In this document: piece by piece, positions 24,801 through 39,800 of the stretch
Layout of the letters: every line of letters starts with the position of its first letter
Numbering within the stretch: the stretch's first letter is position 1
Source: Triatoma infestans
Taxonomy: Eukaryota > Arthropoda > Insecta > Hemiptera > Reduviidae
Direction: 5' to 3'
DNA length: 64,000 nt
Assembly (NCBI GenBank): GCA_011037195.1
Contig: JAAEAF010000120.1
Span: 248,001-312,000 of the forward strand
Position numbers and translations under genes: made by a program
Notes under the pieces: model-generated
Told to the model about the DNA's origin: nothing
What the model saw: the letters and a program-made list of their open reading frames with translations, nothing else
The model's database searches: none

Positions 24801-27800
24801 TCTTCTAATATTGATTTCACATATATTTTATTATCCTAAAGAAGACGTAAAATATAGTAAGGGATTAATATATAAGGATTAATTATGTCAAAGAATTGTT
24901 TTAATTGAAATGAAACCTCTACCTTTTTACACATAATCATTTACCACATCACTGATTTTTTCTTTTACTTTTTGTTAAATGTTGTAAGAGTAAAAATATA
25001 ATGCGATCGTGTCAAACTTTTGAAATTGCGTTTTTACCCAACCAACAAATATTTTTGAGGTTCGATGAACATTCAATTCATTAATTTGTAGGATGGACTG
25101 AAAGCTTAAATCAAACTGATCTTCCGTCTCATTAGCAAAGGACCCGAACGAAGGTTTTGGTAAAAACCATCAACTTTAGTGTTAATTTTTTCAATCTTCC
25201 ACGATTTCCTAGCCTCGACTTCAAGAAACTGGTATACATCAACTTTGGAATTATAATAATTGACACGTTTTTTCGAGATTACTGGTTTTTAGAGTGTTCT
25301 TGAGAACTACCAATTTGGCTTTCCTCTTAATTGAGATTTCATATAATGCAAGTTTCCCCTACCTGTATAACATTTAAGGCAACTAAATACTTATATGTAT
25401 TTTTATCGAAGGATGGATAGGTAAATTCTATCTGGGAGTTGGCTAACAAGCCTACGCCAACTCCATCGATACCCTCTCCAGTCCTGTCTGTTTGATTAGA
25501 CTTAGTCTGGAGATGGATTGCTGGTTGAGGCTTGAAGGTATCAACATCTCTTCCCCACAGAGGCAAAGTCTCAGCTATACAAGCCCCTAACACTGACACA
25601 GTATGTGCATGCTGTTTCTTCTTCCTACTAAACCCAACACAGGCTATCCGTTCTCAGGTCCATGCTATGCAGTGCTAATTAAGTCTACAGTGGCCAGCGA
25701 GAAGGCCCACAGTCATCCATATGGCCATCGGGACTTGTTGAAGTTGTTTTGCAGTCACTTGCTTCATGCCTGGGTTTTTCACCCAATATACCTGTGATCT
25801 ATTGTGTACCCATGCTTTGATGGCTGCAGTCAATAAGGGTTTCTCAGATCTCTCACGGGTAAAGCGATCTGCTGCCTCGTTGCATGAATATCCTGAATGC
25901 CCGGGTATCTTACTATAAAAACCTTATTTTGGCTTCTAATTTCCAAGAGGAAGCCTAAAGTCCCACACCAGTCTCGAATTGATCTGGTATAACCGGAAGG
26001 CTCGTAGATCAGCCTGGCTTCTTAAGACTGGTGTTTATATACCCCTCTTCTTTTCATATCAGTGTCACAGCTAATAATTACGACTAGCTTTGCCTGAGAG
26101 ATTGTGGGCTTGCCTCATATCTCGGATTAGCCCCGTAAACTCAAAACTCTCACACCATCTTCCGTTCTGGGGGCGTCCGTGTAACATATAGAGTCGCCTA
26201 ATATTGGCGATCCATGCTCCTAAACCCCTCTGTCCAGAATGAGAATTTTAAAGGGCTTGTCAGAGCTGTAATTAGGAGTCGCTCTATCGGAGGGCGGGTA
26301 TTATGTCCCCCTCCAGCACCTCGGATACTTTCCGATATACTCCACTGGGCCTGGAACAAGTGGGAGCTTGTCACTTTAGTAATTTTGTTGCCACTGCTCT
26401 GGCTACGGCTTGGATGTAAATGTGGAGCGGGGTAAATTTAAAAGAACCCCAAAGCCGCAATGGAGGGGGGTGGGTCTTCTTCATGGAGCCTATCGTGCTG
26501 AAGCAAGCAAGCCTATGAACACCACCAATTCCCCTAGGTTCTTTCAAGGAAATCCACCAATTCTTTAAACGTTTTTGTCCAACAAACCACTGCCTCAATG
26601 GATTATCGAAGAATAAAAAGCTATTCTCTATGAAAAAGCAAAAATATAAAAAAATTATAAAACATGACTTTTATGAGATCGGTTGAAAAACTGACAATAG
26701 TTCGTTACAAATGATATACAGTAAGACAATGTCTAATTAATTACTGAGGATAGATGTATTATTTGTTATACCATATAAACTTAGTAAAAGGCTTTTGGGA
26801 TAAACAGTAAAAAACAAATGCATTATTAATACCTTGACTATGACCGCCTCCCCAGAATGTTCTATGAAAGACTTTTGTGGCTTGTGTTAGCAAAAGATGC
26901 CCTTTAACTGGACAACTGAGTTTAGTTCTTATCTATTCGAGATTGGGGCACAGGATGTCTGGTTGGCGCAAGACTTAAAATTGCTTTGTGATAATTATTC
27001 TTCCCTAACTGAAGCGTGAAGAAACAATTTATGTAAAGATATCTCCAAGGCAGAGACTTCTAGTTGCAATAAGTATTTTAGAAACATAAGCACTCTAGGA
27101 TTGGGGGAAGAGTATTTAATATACATATAAACATTCAGAATATTCTGTCAGTTGCGTTTAATGGGAAAGAAGGTTAATTGGCTTTTTTATAATTGGACAG
27201 TTTATAAGTTCTATCCAGAGTCGATTGCTCGTTAAGTAATTCGGGTAGTTTGGATAGCTTGGAACATTTTATTTTAGAATGTAATTTATTTAATAATCTT
27301 CGGAAGCTCTATATTTGGGAATAGTTATTGACATCTTAAATATGAATTCAATATTTTGTAACTTGTTGGTACCCAGAGTCAATTTCTAAAATTAATAAAA
27401 TCTTCTATTATATTTCTAAGGCCCCAAAATTAAGAAATGTTTTGTTAAATTTTTCCCTAGAGGCATATTCTGTTTATTTATATTTTTACTTCATGCTGAA
27501 ATTGTGCCAGCTTGTTGGTTTTATTACACTGATTACTTTTTTTGGGGGTTTTGAATTATTCACTCTTAAAGTAAATGTTTATGGTGATTTTTTTTTTTTT
27601 TTAATTCGTCAAACTTGATGTTTTGTAAAATTTTCTTTCTTTTGAAGTCTGATTTGGTTTAGTATGTATATTATGTTTTATTATGTATTCACTCAGCCCT
27701 TGGTAAAAAATTGTATTTTATGAGCAATAAAATAAAAAAATTAATACCTTGATTATATAGCTCCAAAAATCTTCGCTGATACTGTGCTAGTTCAGCTCTT

Positions 27801-30800
27801 GATGGAACTTCATCAATTAGCCGAAATAACATGGATTCTGCTCTTGATATTTTTGCCAAATTAATTCTTGCATTTGACACTTGTTCATTCAAAGACAGCA
27901 ATGTATCTTTAGTCTCAAGGTCATCTTTTTTATCTTCTCCTATTTCCCTTAATGACATAATTAAATAATTAGTAGACTACATTAATTTTGAACTGAATGA
28001 GATATGTTTGGGTTCAACCGCTGAAATGAATTCATGAAAGAAATTTTGCATGAAAGATCTCCCAATCAATTTGCAATCTGTTTATTTCACTTCGAAGACA
28101 AAATCTCGGATATATAAATAAAAAATCTAGTGTGAAACACTCAAACGACTTTCTCTTACTCTATTATTACCTCTTTATAATAAATTTTTTCAGGAAAATG
28201 TTGCAAATCAAAATGATACGTTTCCATCTATGGAACAAGAATAGTTTAAAAAAAAGGCCAAGTTTAAAAACAATCGTTGTAGCCGTAATTCCAAAAGACT
28301 CAAAAACCTAATTTGCAAATTCACACTTTCGGATAATCGATTTTCTTCAAATTTGGAATTCTATCAATGTTTCTAATGTGATTAATATTATGTTGGTGGT
28401 AAAAACCATACTCAAGTGATACTTTAGAGAAAAGCCACCGGAAACCTTTATCAAATTTCAATTTTCCCGGGAAAATGTTTCAAGTAAAAGAGATCGGAAT
28501 TTATGTAAGTAGCAGAATTGTTATATGGTACACCAAGCAGGCTTCGTAGAGGATTTTTTGAACAACCAAGGGCGACGCTAAGAGATGCATTCATCTCGCA
28601 CCTCCGGCAGAACCTGCAGTTAATCAAACCAACTGAGAACAGAAGTAGCATTAAAAAAACTAAATTATTTAAATATAAAAAAAACTCTTGTCTTATTAAT
28701 TCAGTCGCAATAAAATCGTACTTAAACATTGTATACTTGGTAGAACCAGACACTGTACTAAAGTGGTAACTTTCAGATGAAAGTTTAACAATAATACTTT
28801 TACCACGTTGCAGAACCCCCAAATCATTTTCCTAGAAAAATGTTTCAAAGAAAAGTGGTAGGTATTTTATGTGTAGATAATCTACGAAGTTAAAGAAAAT
28901 CATTCGAGCAGAACAATTGCGAAAAAGTCGTTCAGTAAAATCAATTCCGGTTCATGGATTTTGACCGAAACCTAAATGCAGATTGGAATCTAAACGAAAT
29001 ACCAAGTACGAGCTTCCTGCGATTTTTCGCTTCTGGGAGTCGCACACACAAGATCTCGTACTTCGGGGACCTCTATAGATGTATTTACGATGAAAACTCA
29101 AATTTCGAAAATTTGATACGATCGCAATACTTCCTCTTACTAGGAATAAGAGAAAGTAAACCTGGTTTATGATATGGGCCTCTAATCACTAAGATTTATG
29201 GGCGTTCTAAACTTAGAACGCAGATGATGCAAAGCTTTTTCTTAAAAAGAGTATACATCTTCAAAATGAATTTAATAATGAAACTTACTTACTTTATAAG
29301 CGCTTGTAGGCGAGCCTTTTCAAGCTTGCAGTGCTCTTTAAACTGATTTTCTTGCTCTATTAATGAATTATTAATCAACAATCTTATTTCTAATTGTTTC
29401 ACTATGCTTTAACAGAAAAATGGACATCTCTTTAAAACCGTTTTATATCAAAAGAATTTATATTGTCTTACCTTACATTACATAAGTAATTACCTTTTTT
29501 CTTTTTCTGATAACTTAAGTTCATTTGTTTCTCTAAAATTAGATTTTACTCTTAATTCATTTAATTTTTCTCTAGATTCATTCAATTTTATTTCTATAAT
29601 TTCTTTCTGTTTAAGCAATGTACTTTCTTTTTCTTTAAGCCGTCGAATTTCTGCTTTCTCTCCTAGCTGCAAAATAAAATTATAATTTTTACAAGAAAGT
29701 TTCATCCGAATGGAGTCCTCTTAATGTTTTTCATTTATTAATGAACATACTAGTATTAATTACAATTTCATACATGAAAATGATTCTTATGAAGAAAAAT
29801 AATAATAAACGGGCAGTATTCATTGTTATTACTTTCTCTTATTTTTTCATGTGATTAGGGTTTATACAATCTACATATTTATATTAATAATTATATTTCA
29901 CAGAAACACTTATAGATAAATTCTGTTGTTGATAGGGAAGAGGGTTTTAGTATAGTATTTTAACTTGACATATATCCTTTTCCCTATCAACCACAGAATT
30001 AGGTTCTAATTTTCTGGGTATATAAGTTATTAAATAAATTGTAGATCTCTTTGAGCGCCCAAGTAATGCAATGCATGCTTATACTATTAAGCTTTAGACG
30101 ACAATACTAAATGCGTACTTGGTCATTGTGCAACTGATAGTTTTTGTGTGAATGTTAACTAAAATAATAAATGGCCAAACTAATAATTTTGGAAAACCAA
30201 AACAAATTCTTTACCTGTGACTCTTGCGTCAGAGCTGAATAATTATTTACTGCTGATCTAATTTCCTTAACTTTTAGATTTACTAGTGAGGTAACTGCTT
30301 TTGGCGCCAGTTGAATCTTGATGGAAAAACAAAAAGAAAAAAAATAAGAAATTTTATAGAACATTTTAAAATCACAACAACATGAAATAATTTGTTATCA
30401 CCTAATGATCTGTACTTGGTATAAAACTAGGGGAAACAAATATTATAAATTATAATTATTTTATTTCAGTTAAATATTGTAAAATATAAATTACAGATAT
30501 TGCATTTTGCTGTATTCTAAAGATTGGATTTCTTGAAAATTAATGTCTACTAATATTTTTAGAATAAAAAAATTCCTTCCGTTCAATTTCTTGGAGGTGA
30601 GGAAAGTGACTTTTTTAGTGAGAAAGGGGCGAAATCTGTGTTTGAAAAACAGTGCTTCTCGCAAATGTAAATTCACTGCAGTGCTATCCCCATTTAATTT
30701 ACAAGCCCAAATTTAAACAGAGTTTTAAACTTAGGATTATTTGAAATCATTTATATCAAATAATAATGTCTTCTAAATGTTCTAAATGAGAAATTAAATT

Positions 30801-33800
30801 ATTTATATACATATTATAGATTATAGACTAAGAATTTTGTACAGTGAATATTTTGTATCTATACATATATATCTTTATTATTACCCTGAAGTTCAGTGTA
30901 ATCACAAACCCCAAAAAACACCCGAAAATCACGGACACACTGGACTTAATGAAACAGAAGTTGGAACGAGAAGAATCCATGCAATTCGTCCACCAACTCA
31001 CGAACTTAGTACAAACCACGACACAAAACTACTTTAGATTTAACAAGTTCTACCTCGCTACCGACGGACTGGGAATGGGGCACCCCACATCGGCCATACT
31101 ATCAGAAATATTTATACAAAACATGGAGGAAACTTACGTACCCAAACTGAAAGAGGAGTTCGGCGTAACGTTTTATGCACGATACGTGGACGATTTATTC
31201 CTCATATTGCAAAACGACACAGACGTAGACAAAATAGTACAGTACCTTAACAACATAAACAAGTAAATAAAATTCACATACGAAAAAGAAACGAACAACA
31301 CCCTCAACTTCATGGACATGAAACTCACAAGAACCGACCATAAAATAGAGTACGGAATATGCAGAAAAGCAACTACATCGGATGCTATCATACCGCACAA
31401 TTCCAACCACTCCACCCAACACAAACTAGCTGCACTTAGACACCTAACGAACAGACTTAAATACACACCCCTCACACCCGCGAACCGCACACAAGAATTG
31501 CAGACAATCTACAAAATAGCTGAAAACAATGGGTACAATACAAACATCGTTAATAAACTCCTCAAAAACGAACCACACCACCGAAATAGGACTGACAAAA
31601 AAACAGCAGACAAATTCGCCACATTCACATATATTGGAAGCCACACGTACAAACACAAATTTTTTCAAAAAACTGGGCATTAAGACATCCTTCCGGACAA
31701 ACAACAAATTAGGCAAAAAACTCCGCACTCGTACCGAGTCCACTGACGTGTATGACAGTAGTGGGGTCTACGAGTTGAAGTGCCGGGACTGTGACAACAT
31801 TTACGTGGGGCAGACCGGCAGAAAAATCAAGGAACGATTTACCGAACACATCAGATCATACAAATACAACAAAGTTGACTCAAATTACGCCAATCACCTA
31901 AACACTAACAAACACAAACCCGATGACATAACGACCACGATGAAGCTAATACACTCTGGCACAAAGGACGACGACTTGACATAGTAGAACAACTCGAAAT
32001 ATATAAGCGAAAAACACAAAACTTAATAAATGAACAGACAAAATTTGCTAGTGAACCATTATTCAGAACACTCTTCCCACAATAGCAACAGAAACACAAT
32101 TACACACGCAACAAATAGTCTTAAATAGATTTTAAGGTTAGGTTTAGTTTTAAATCTACTATGTACATATAACTTTACTAGTTTACATATATATATTGTA
32201 TTTAAAAAAAAAAAAAAAAAAAAGTGCGTATTTGGATGATGTATGTGAGTGATATGTGACATGGTTTGTGGGATACACAATAAAAAACTTAATTATATAA
32301 GAAAACATAATTAGGTATACATGCTTGCGAGGATGTGAGGGTTGCGTGAAAAAGTGAAAGAATGACTGGAATTTCTTAATTCTCTGGAACTGGAAAAACT
32401 TAACTTAATCATATAAAAAATCGTTCAATTTTAAACGAATGAATGAATTTTAAATGTTAGTTTAATCCTTGTTTAATTTTATTTAGATTTATTTTGTGCA
32501 TCTCATTTTTTATTTTGTATATTCTTAATATTTTGGTTAGTTAATTGTGAAGTAAGTCTCCCTCCAACAACAGAGTTTAAAGATTAGACCCCCGCGTGTT
32601 GCGCCCACTGTAAGAAAGAATTTGCCCTTTAACAACCCAAACACGTGTTTTCCCACCCATCTGGCCACATCCCTTTACCTAGTCTAAGAGTTTAGCATTT
32701 TAAAAATACGTCTCAGTTAGTGTGAAACTAAGTTGCTCTATGCAAGTCTGTGTTGTCACACTGTCTGAAAAAACGCATCCTGAAGATGGGCGAACGCCCG
32801 AAACCGGTCGATGACCACAAAATGAAGCAGGCTACCACGGAAAATGTCTCTGATCCCAAAAAACACCTTTGAAAATGAAGCCCTATCTTTAGTAATTACT
32901 TTAACATCTGGTATTTTATCCATCGTAGCATGCATATTCATTTTGTTCCTGACCAGTTTCGGATTTTCATCCATCGTCAGAGCAAGCTCACCAAGTCGTG
33001 TAGAGAACACCAACTTTTCTCTACAAGAACTTGGTGAATTTGCTCTGACGATGGATGAAAATCCGAAAACAGCCAGGAACAAAATGAATATGCATGCTAC
33101 GACGGATAAAATACCAGATGTTATCCAGCATTGCGGACGTATCCACATATTCAACAATTACTGTTAACTTTAATTTTCTGACCTATATGGATAGGAGCTA
33201 ACAAGACTGCTCTAAACAAACTACAGATCTTCCAAAACTAAGTCTTGCGTATCGCTCTGGGAGCACCGTAGTTCATGCGGTGTTCACAGCTCTTTAGGGA
33301 GCTGCAATTACCATTCTTAAAGAATTCATGGACAGGACAACACAAAAATTTTTAGACAACTTAGCCAATAAAGAAGCTAGGACAAACCACAGACTTGGAC
33401 TGACAACAGCACAACGAAGAATGAAACCAAAACTGTCACAAGACATACTTACCACAAGCAGCTAATTTATAATTAAAAGTATATTGTAAATAATTGTAAA
33501 AGTGCATATTGTATTGTGTTTGTAATATTATAAGGCAGCAAAGCAATAAGCTGTCGGCCAATAAAAATGATTTTTCTTTTTAATTTTTGCAAATAAGTAC
33601 AATATATAAGTTTCACATTACAATAAGAGCAGATTAAAACAAACTCTACAAAAAAAATTTAATTCGCAGGAAAAATGGAAAACTCATTCTTTACACGGGA
33701 TCGGCACTATGGGCCACAGTTACACGGTAGGTTTTTATTTCCTTTAGATGTGATCATACAATTTCTAATACAAATGGCATGTCTATGGTATTGTTACTCT

Positions 33801-36800
33801 AACATTTGAATACATTGTGACAATGAGAGGAGACGGCCGAATACATTGTGACAATGAGATGAGACAAGCTGATAAAATGTCGGTGTTCAAGGATATCATA
33901 AATCCCTGTTAATTGACTTAAGATTTACCATCAAATTCCAACTGCTCGGTCAGATGTCAAATGTTCCTAAGCCCGAAAGATCACAGATGAATATAGTTAA
34001 TTAACGTCCTTAAGACATGATGATTTTCATTACAGTCAAACATTAAAGAAAAGAAACTTTTTTTCTATCAAATTTCACATTTTTTCATCAAATTAAACTT
34101 TTCGCATTAAACACAAATTAAACCTTATTCCATACATTTTAGCACAAAAAGGTATAATTTGATTGAAAGATTATTTTATTAAAAGCGGGTTATATTTAAA
34201 TGAATAAAAGAACCTTTCCTTTTTTTAAAAAAAGTAAACAGCTTCAATTTGATTTAAAAATCTTGTAGACTCTCGATAGAAAAAAGACGCGTTTTTTCTA
34301 TTATATTATTTAATTTTTATTCTGCTTAAAGAAAACCTAAATAGAAAAATAATTGCAACATATATTGTTTCCCATATAAGGACGTGTACTAGGCATTCTT
34401 CAAGGATCCTGGCGTCCTGTCCCTGTGGGTATCCTAGTATAACACGATCAATACCCACAAGATCTGCAGAGGTAGTTGATGTATATAACCACTTGGGTTT
34501 ACCTACCCACAGGCAAACTCTAACTCACCATCATCAACATTAATTCACACGTTCATATTTTTACACTTTACAGAACTACATTCCATAAACAAACACTCAC
34601 AAGGAATCACAATTGATCTTTAGGTTGAAGAGGAATTATAAATGCCAATGAGATTAATCGATGATAATTGGTAAATAGCTTCAGTGTCTGTAGCAACTAG
34701 AGTGAGCCAGCTTTTGATTTCCCTTTAAGTGGATTAGGGTACATAATGTTTCCTTAATTATGATTCAGAGAATGTCACTCAACCATATCTGTACAATTTT
34801 CTTGGTCGCGCCAGGTTTTTTGATATCATGGTAATTACTGAACATTAAAATTGTGTGTATTTTTACATTTTTCTGTAATTCGTATCTTTAACTAGAATAT
34901 ATTCCCGAATAATGCTTATTGCTTCTTATTATCTAACTGCTAAATAATGACTTATAACATACATTTTAATTAAAGGGAAATAATTAAAAATTTTATATCA
35001 TGCACCTTCGACGATGATACAATTTTGTGCATCGTTCTTCAAGACGAGGACGAGAGAAATATTGCGGCATACGATTTGAAGCTTGCAGGTACCAATATAA
35101 TTTGATCAATTCAAATAAAACTTGCATTTATAAGTACTTTCTTGTTTTTCTTTTCACTTTATTCATTTTTAGTTTATAAATAAATAAAAAATTTGTTGTA
35201 TAATTGTAAAACCTTCAGAGTCTTATGACTAATCTTCTTGAAACATTTGCTTATAGTTTTAGCAAATGGAACTACATGTATATAAATAAAGACAAACAAC
35301 CAAATTAAAAAAAACAATCAAATAAAATTACCAAAACAAAATAAAAATTTCCAATGGCAAACAGAAACAATTCCATACCATTCAATTGTACATTTAATAA
35401 CAAACAAATTTTTAATCAATAAAATAAAGCATTAAACATTTAAAAGATCTGTTCTTAGCCTGTTTAACTGAACCTAGAAGACCTAATGTGGTATACGCAT
35501 GTCTGTGCTTGTACACATATATAGTCATCAAGTACAGGAAATGAGTAAGAATAGTGATGAGCTAGCGTTTACCTTTGGATGCGCCAAACCCAAATAGTTG
35601 CATAAATTAATTATCACTGCTGACTGACCGGAGGAAGAATTTATATCTTTTTTGTTTATTACATCTGTTTATATGGTGGAAACCGTAAAAAGAAACTGTA
35701 AATTCACCCACCACAAAATCCTACACAACTTTCAGAGTTTCTGGTTTACTATCGAGGTAATTTTAACTAAGATATTGCCCATCTCTGAGGACCTAACTAT
35801 CTATTGAACTGCTTATAGTTTTTCATTTTGCATAATCTACTTCTACAAACTGATCAAGTTATAAAAAAAAACTGATATGAAACACTCACACAACTTTCTC
35901 CTACTCCAGTTTTAAAAATTGGTAATTTTTATAGTAAGTGTATAGAAAATTGTAATTGGCAAATTTTATAGTTAGTGTACCAAATTTGATGGAATTCAAT
36001 GTAGTTTGTCGAAAACTGAAAAAACTGTTCAGTAAAAACGCACTTCCGGTTTACTAATTTTCTTGAAACTCAGAATTTTTTCCATCTATTTATTTCTTAT
36101 TAATTTTGTTTGAATAGTAGGACTGTATAAAACTATGATGGCACATTAGAGAAAAACATAACCCTACCCCTCCCCCAAAAACCCTCTTAAATGACTTCAC
36201 CAGGAGAAATGTTTCAAATAAAAATTTTAGCTCTTTATATGTGTAGTTCACAATCCTAGTTTAAAGAAAATCGTTGGAGCCGTTTTCGAAAAAATACCAG
36301 AAAACTGAAAAATAGATTCAGTAAAAACGCACTTCCGGACATCCGATTTTTTAAAACTCGGAATTTCAACAACACATTTAATTCTAATTAATATTATTTA
36401 GATGACAGAAATGTATAGTAAACTGACATAGTACTTTAAGAGATAAACTTAAAACCACCCTCCCCTAGAAGAGCCCTTGAATGAATTTTGCCAGAGAAAT
36501 GTTTTAAATAAAAGTACTAGATTTTTGTATGTATAGTTGCTACAGCAAGTTCGAAGAAAATCGGCGAGCAGTTATGACAAAATTGCAAGAAAGTAAAAAA
36601 AAACATTCAATAAAGTGTTACATCCGGTTGAGGAATTTTGACCGATGACCTACTGTCGGATCCCATGGTAATATTCACACGAAATATGAAGTTTGTACTT
36701 TTGAGCACACAGACAATTTTCTAAAAACCATTTTTTTGGACTCAGGGGATCTCGAAACGGATATTTTCGGTGAAAACTCGATATCGAAAATTTGGCACGA

Positions 36801-39800
36801 TTACAATACTTCCTCTTACTAAAAGTAAGAGAAGTAAAACTCTGGTGTGAAACACTGACACGACTTTTTGTTAGTACAATTATAATACAATGACAATATT
36901 CTTTAAATTCAAATTTTACATATTTGTCCCTAACACTACTATAGAGGCGATGACGGGAAGGGGGTGACAATCCTTCCTACAACATACACAGGTAGAGAAA
37001 TGATTATACTATAGTCCACTAGAGCAAACCACTAACTGAATCCACAAATTCCGTACACTAAGTGAAATAATTTTTTTTGGAAAAGTGTTTCAAATAGAAG
37101 TTTATATTAATAAGTTTAAATTTGTGCAGTTAGTATACAAAGTATAATGGAAAATGTTAGAGACGTTTTTGAGCAAATTCTAAAAAATTCAAAACCATAC
37201 TCTGTAAAAAGATACTTCCGGTTAACCGATTTTCTTCAAATAGGAAATCTTCGCAATCTTCTAATGTATATCAATATTATATAAGTGGTAGAACCATATA
37301 TTATACTGAAATTATTCCTTAGAGGGAAGCTTAACATTGATCTTCCCCAGAAACCCCCAAAAAAACATTTTCCCAGATAATGTTTCCAATAAAAGTGTTA
37401 GGTATTCATGTGTGTAAATAAGTTACTTAAGTTTAAAGAAAATCGGCGGAGCCATTTTCGAAAAAAAAGAGAAAACTGAAACAAGCCACTTAATATAGTC
37501 GCACTTCCAGTTGATGAATTTTGCCAGATGCGATGGAGTACCTAAACGGAATACCAGATTTGATCTTCCTGCGATTTTTCGTTTTTGAGATGTTTTGTTC
37601 ACGCATACACACGCGCGCGCGAGAGAGACATATAGGCCATTTGCTAATTTCGAAATTTTGCAAATTCGGAAATTTGACATGATCGCGATAATTCTTCTTA
37701 CCAGGAGTAAGAGAAATCTTAAAATTTGGAATTTCGAAAAAATATGAAGACTGTAATATAAGAGGAAGTATTATATTCTTCTACTAGCTCCATGAAATAC
37801 CTGTTCCGCGCCGACTGAATTATGCAGTGCATTTTAAAATTCGGGAGCAAAGGCAAAGCTATAACTGTTAAGGATATTTATAAAGAACTATTCAATTAAC
37901 AAACATGATTCTTAATATCAACAATCAACCATTCCACATTATATATTTAATGACACACCTATTCATAAGATATTTATTTACAAACAGTTATTTAAAATAA
38001 AGGACCTGAAAAAAATTAAGTGTAAAAGTGTCTAAAAGCTAATCTTTGCACTGATAAAATTATATTCTAAAAAAAAATATTTTAATAACAAATTTTACAT
38101 CATCAGATACTTACATCATCCGTAGTTGAAGTCATACACTTGGTGAGCATTTTCAATTTAACCTGTGGGGAATTCAAGCATCATAACACTCCTACAACAC
38201 TCACATTTTTGGAAAAAAAAAAAGAAGAGAGAAATATAACCAAATAAAAAAAAAAGCATTTAAAGTTAACAAAAATAGAAAAATGAATATTAAACAGCTT
38301 ATTAGGACTAACTCAAATAAATAAATAAATATCAATAAAAAAATAATCATACATAGAAAAATAAGTAAACATGCTTTAAGAAGGTTTAATATTTTGTTCT
38401 AAATACCTCATCTACCATTTCGTATAGTTTCCCCTCTTCGTGAGTATCAACATTTTCCTCCTGAAAAATTAATTGGGCTCTTACCAAATTAACAAACTAA
38501 CAAAATAAATTAAATATAATAAAAGTAAATTATACTTTCAAGAAAGAAAAAACATCTTTACTGCATTACTTAATTTCCTGTTGAAAACTATTCTTCAAAC
38601 TAAGAATGTTTACAATAATTCTTAATATTATAAGGGTGATAGAAATGTACTATAAAATTGAAATTGTACTTTCAATGGTAAGCAAAAAGTAAAAAAGCTC
38701 TTTCGTACTCAAGGGACCTCTAAACATGTATTTCTGGTAAAAACTTACAAATCTTAAGGCGATATAATAATGTCATTTAAATTAATTTCGATAATTCACA
38801 CATTTAAGATATTATTGAAAACAGCACTAAGACATAATTTTCTACTGATAATAAATAAGTAAATGCAAATGTGATTATACATCTTAGAACACTACTATAC
38901 AAAAATATATTTGGAAACCTACTTTTCTTAATGTACTTTTCTAAATATCCAACTGCCCATTATATTTACCTCATAATTTTTTTCGATACTAATTCTTAAT
39001 TCAATTTAGTTGGTTGACCCATAAAATTATAGAAAAAGTATATTAAAAAAGGCATCTTGGGCGATAAAATCAATTTTTTCAAAACAAAAAAAAATGTTTC
39101 AAATAAACGTATAAACTTTTATTTTTTTCGCACTAGCATTCACGCTGTACAGCATGGTAACGTTAGACCAGACTGGGTAGATTATACTGTCTTCATCTAA
39201 CTCGTTTTAACTTTCAGTCTGAATAAAGAATGAAGTTTTATTCCATCTTGTTGAAGACTCTTCCTGATATTTCTTTAATACTTATATTTTACATTTCTGA
39301 CCCATAAAACCAACAAATATAAGTATTAAATGAATAAAATATATTTACAAAAATATGTTATAACCTTTATATTTTCAAACCTATGTCATTTAGATCTATG
39401 TTAAAATATATTCGGCCACTCTAATGTTTTCTATGTCTAAAAGTTCTGTAATTAAACGGTTATAATTAAATATTGTAATTTAACGGTTGTAATTAAATTG
39501 TAATGAAACGAGGTTTTAATAACAGAGCTCAGATACTGAATATGCTTTACACAGGACGCGACCTGTCGCGCGGGCAGCGATCTCAGACCGCCGCGATCCG
39601 ACGATATTGTTATATGATGCAATATTGCGTCATCACTGTCACACAAGAGGCAATCTAACTCAGCGACACAGTCTTGACCGCCGTAGTAGGCCAGCTGGTT
39701 GTACAAAATTATAAAAATTGTCGCGCGTTCTAGGCGATCTTCATCACTTTTCTAGTGAAATAAATAACTCCGTTCATACTGTACAAGTGCGAATATATAT

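Larger units (their letters stand above)
32903..33122. repeat. Fold-back element with outward hammerhead-like motifs
   Basis: Arms of about 105 bp are inverted around a spacer near 33007-33017. They begin AACATCTGGTATTTTATCC and end with the complement before CCAGCATTGCGGAC, a sequence also seen at 46890 (reverse) and 54512. Each arm holds one hammerhead-like motif. Confidence 0.8.

Noticed and set aside
28451..28822. Overlapping open frames on both strands
   Set aside because: They lie wholly within a copy of the 285-bp-unit repeat and are not kept in other copies.
30837..32280. Several minus-strand frames opposite the PLE
   Set aside because: They are shadows of the plus-strand RT and GIY-YIG coding sequence.
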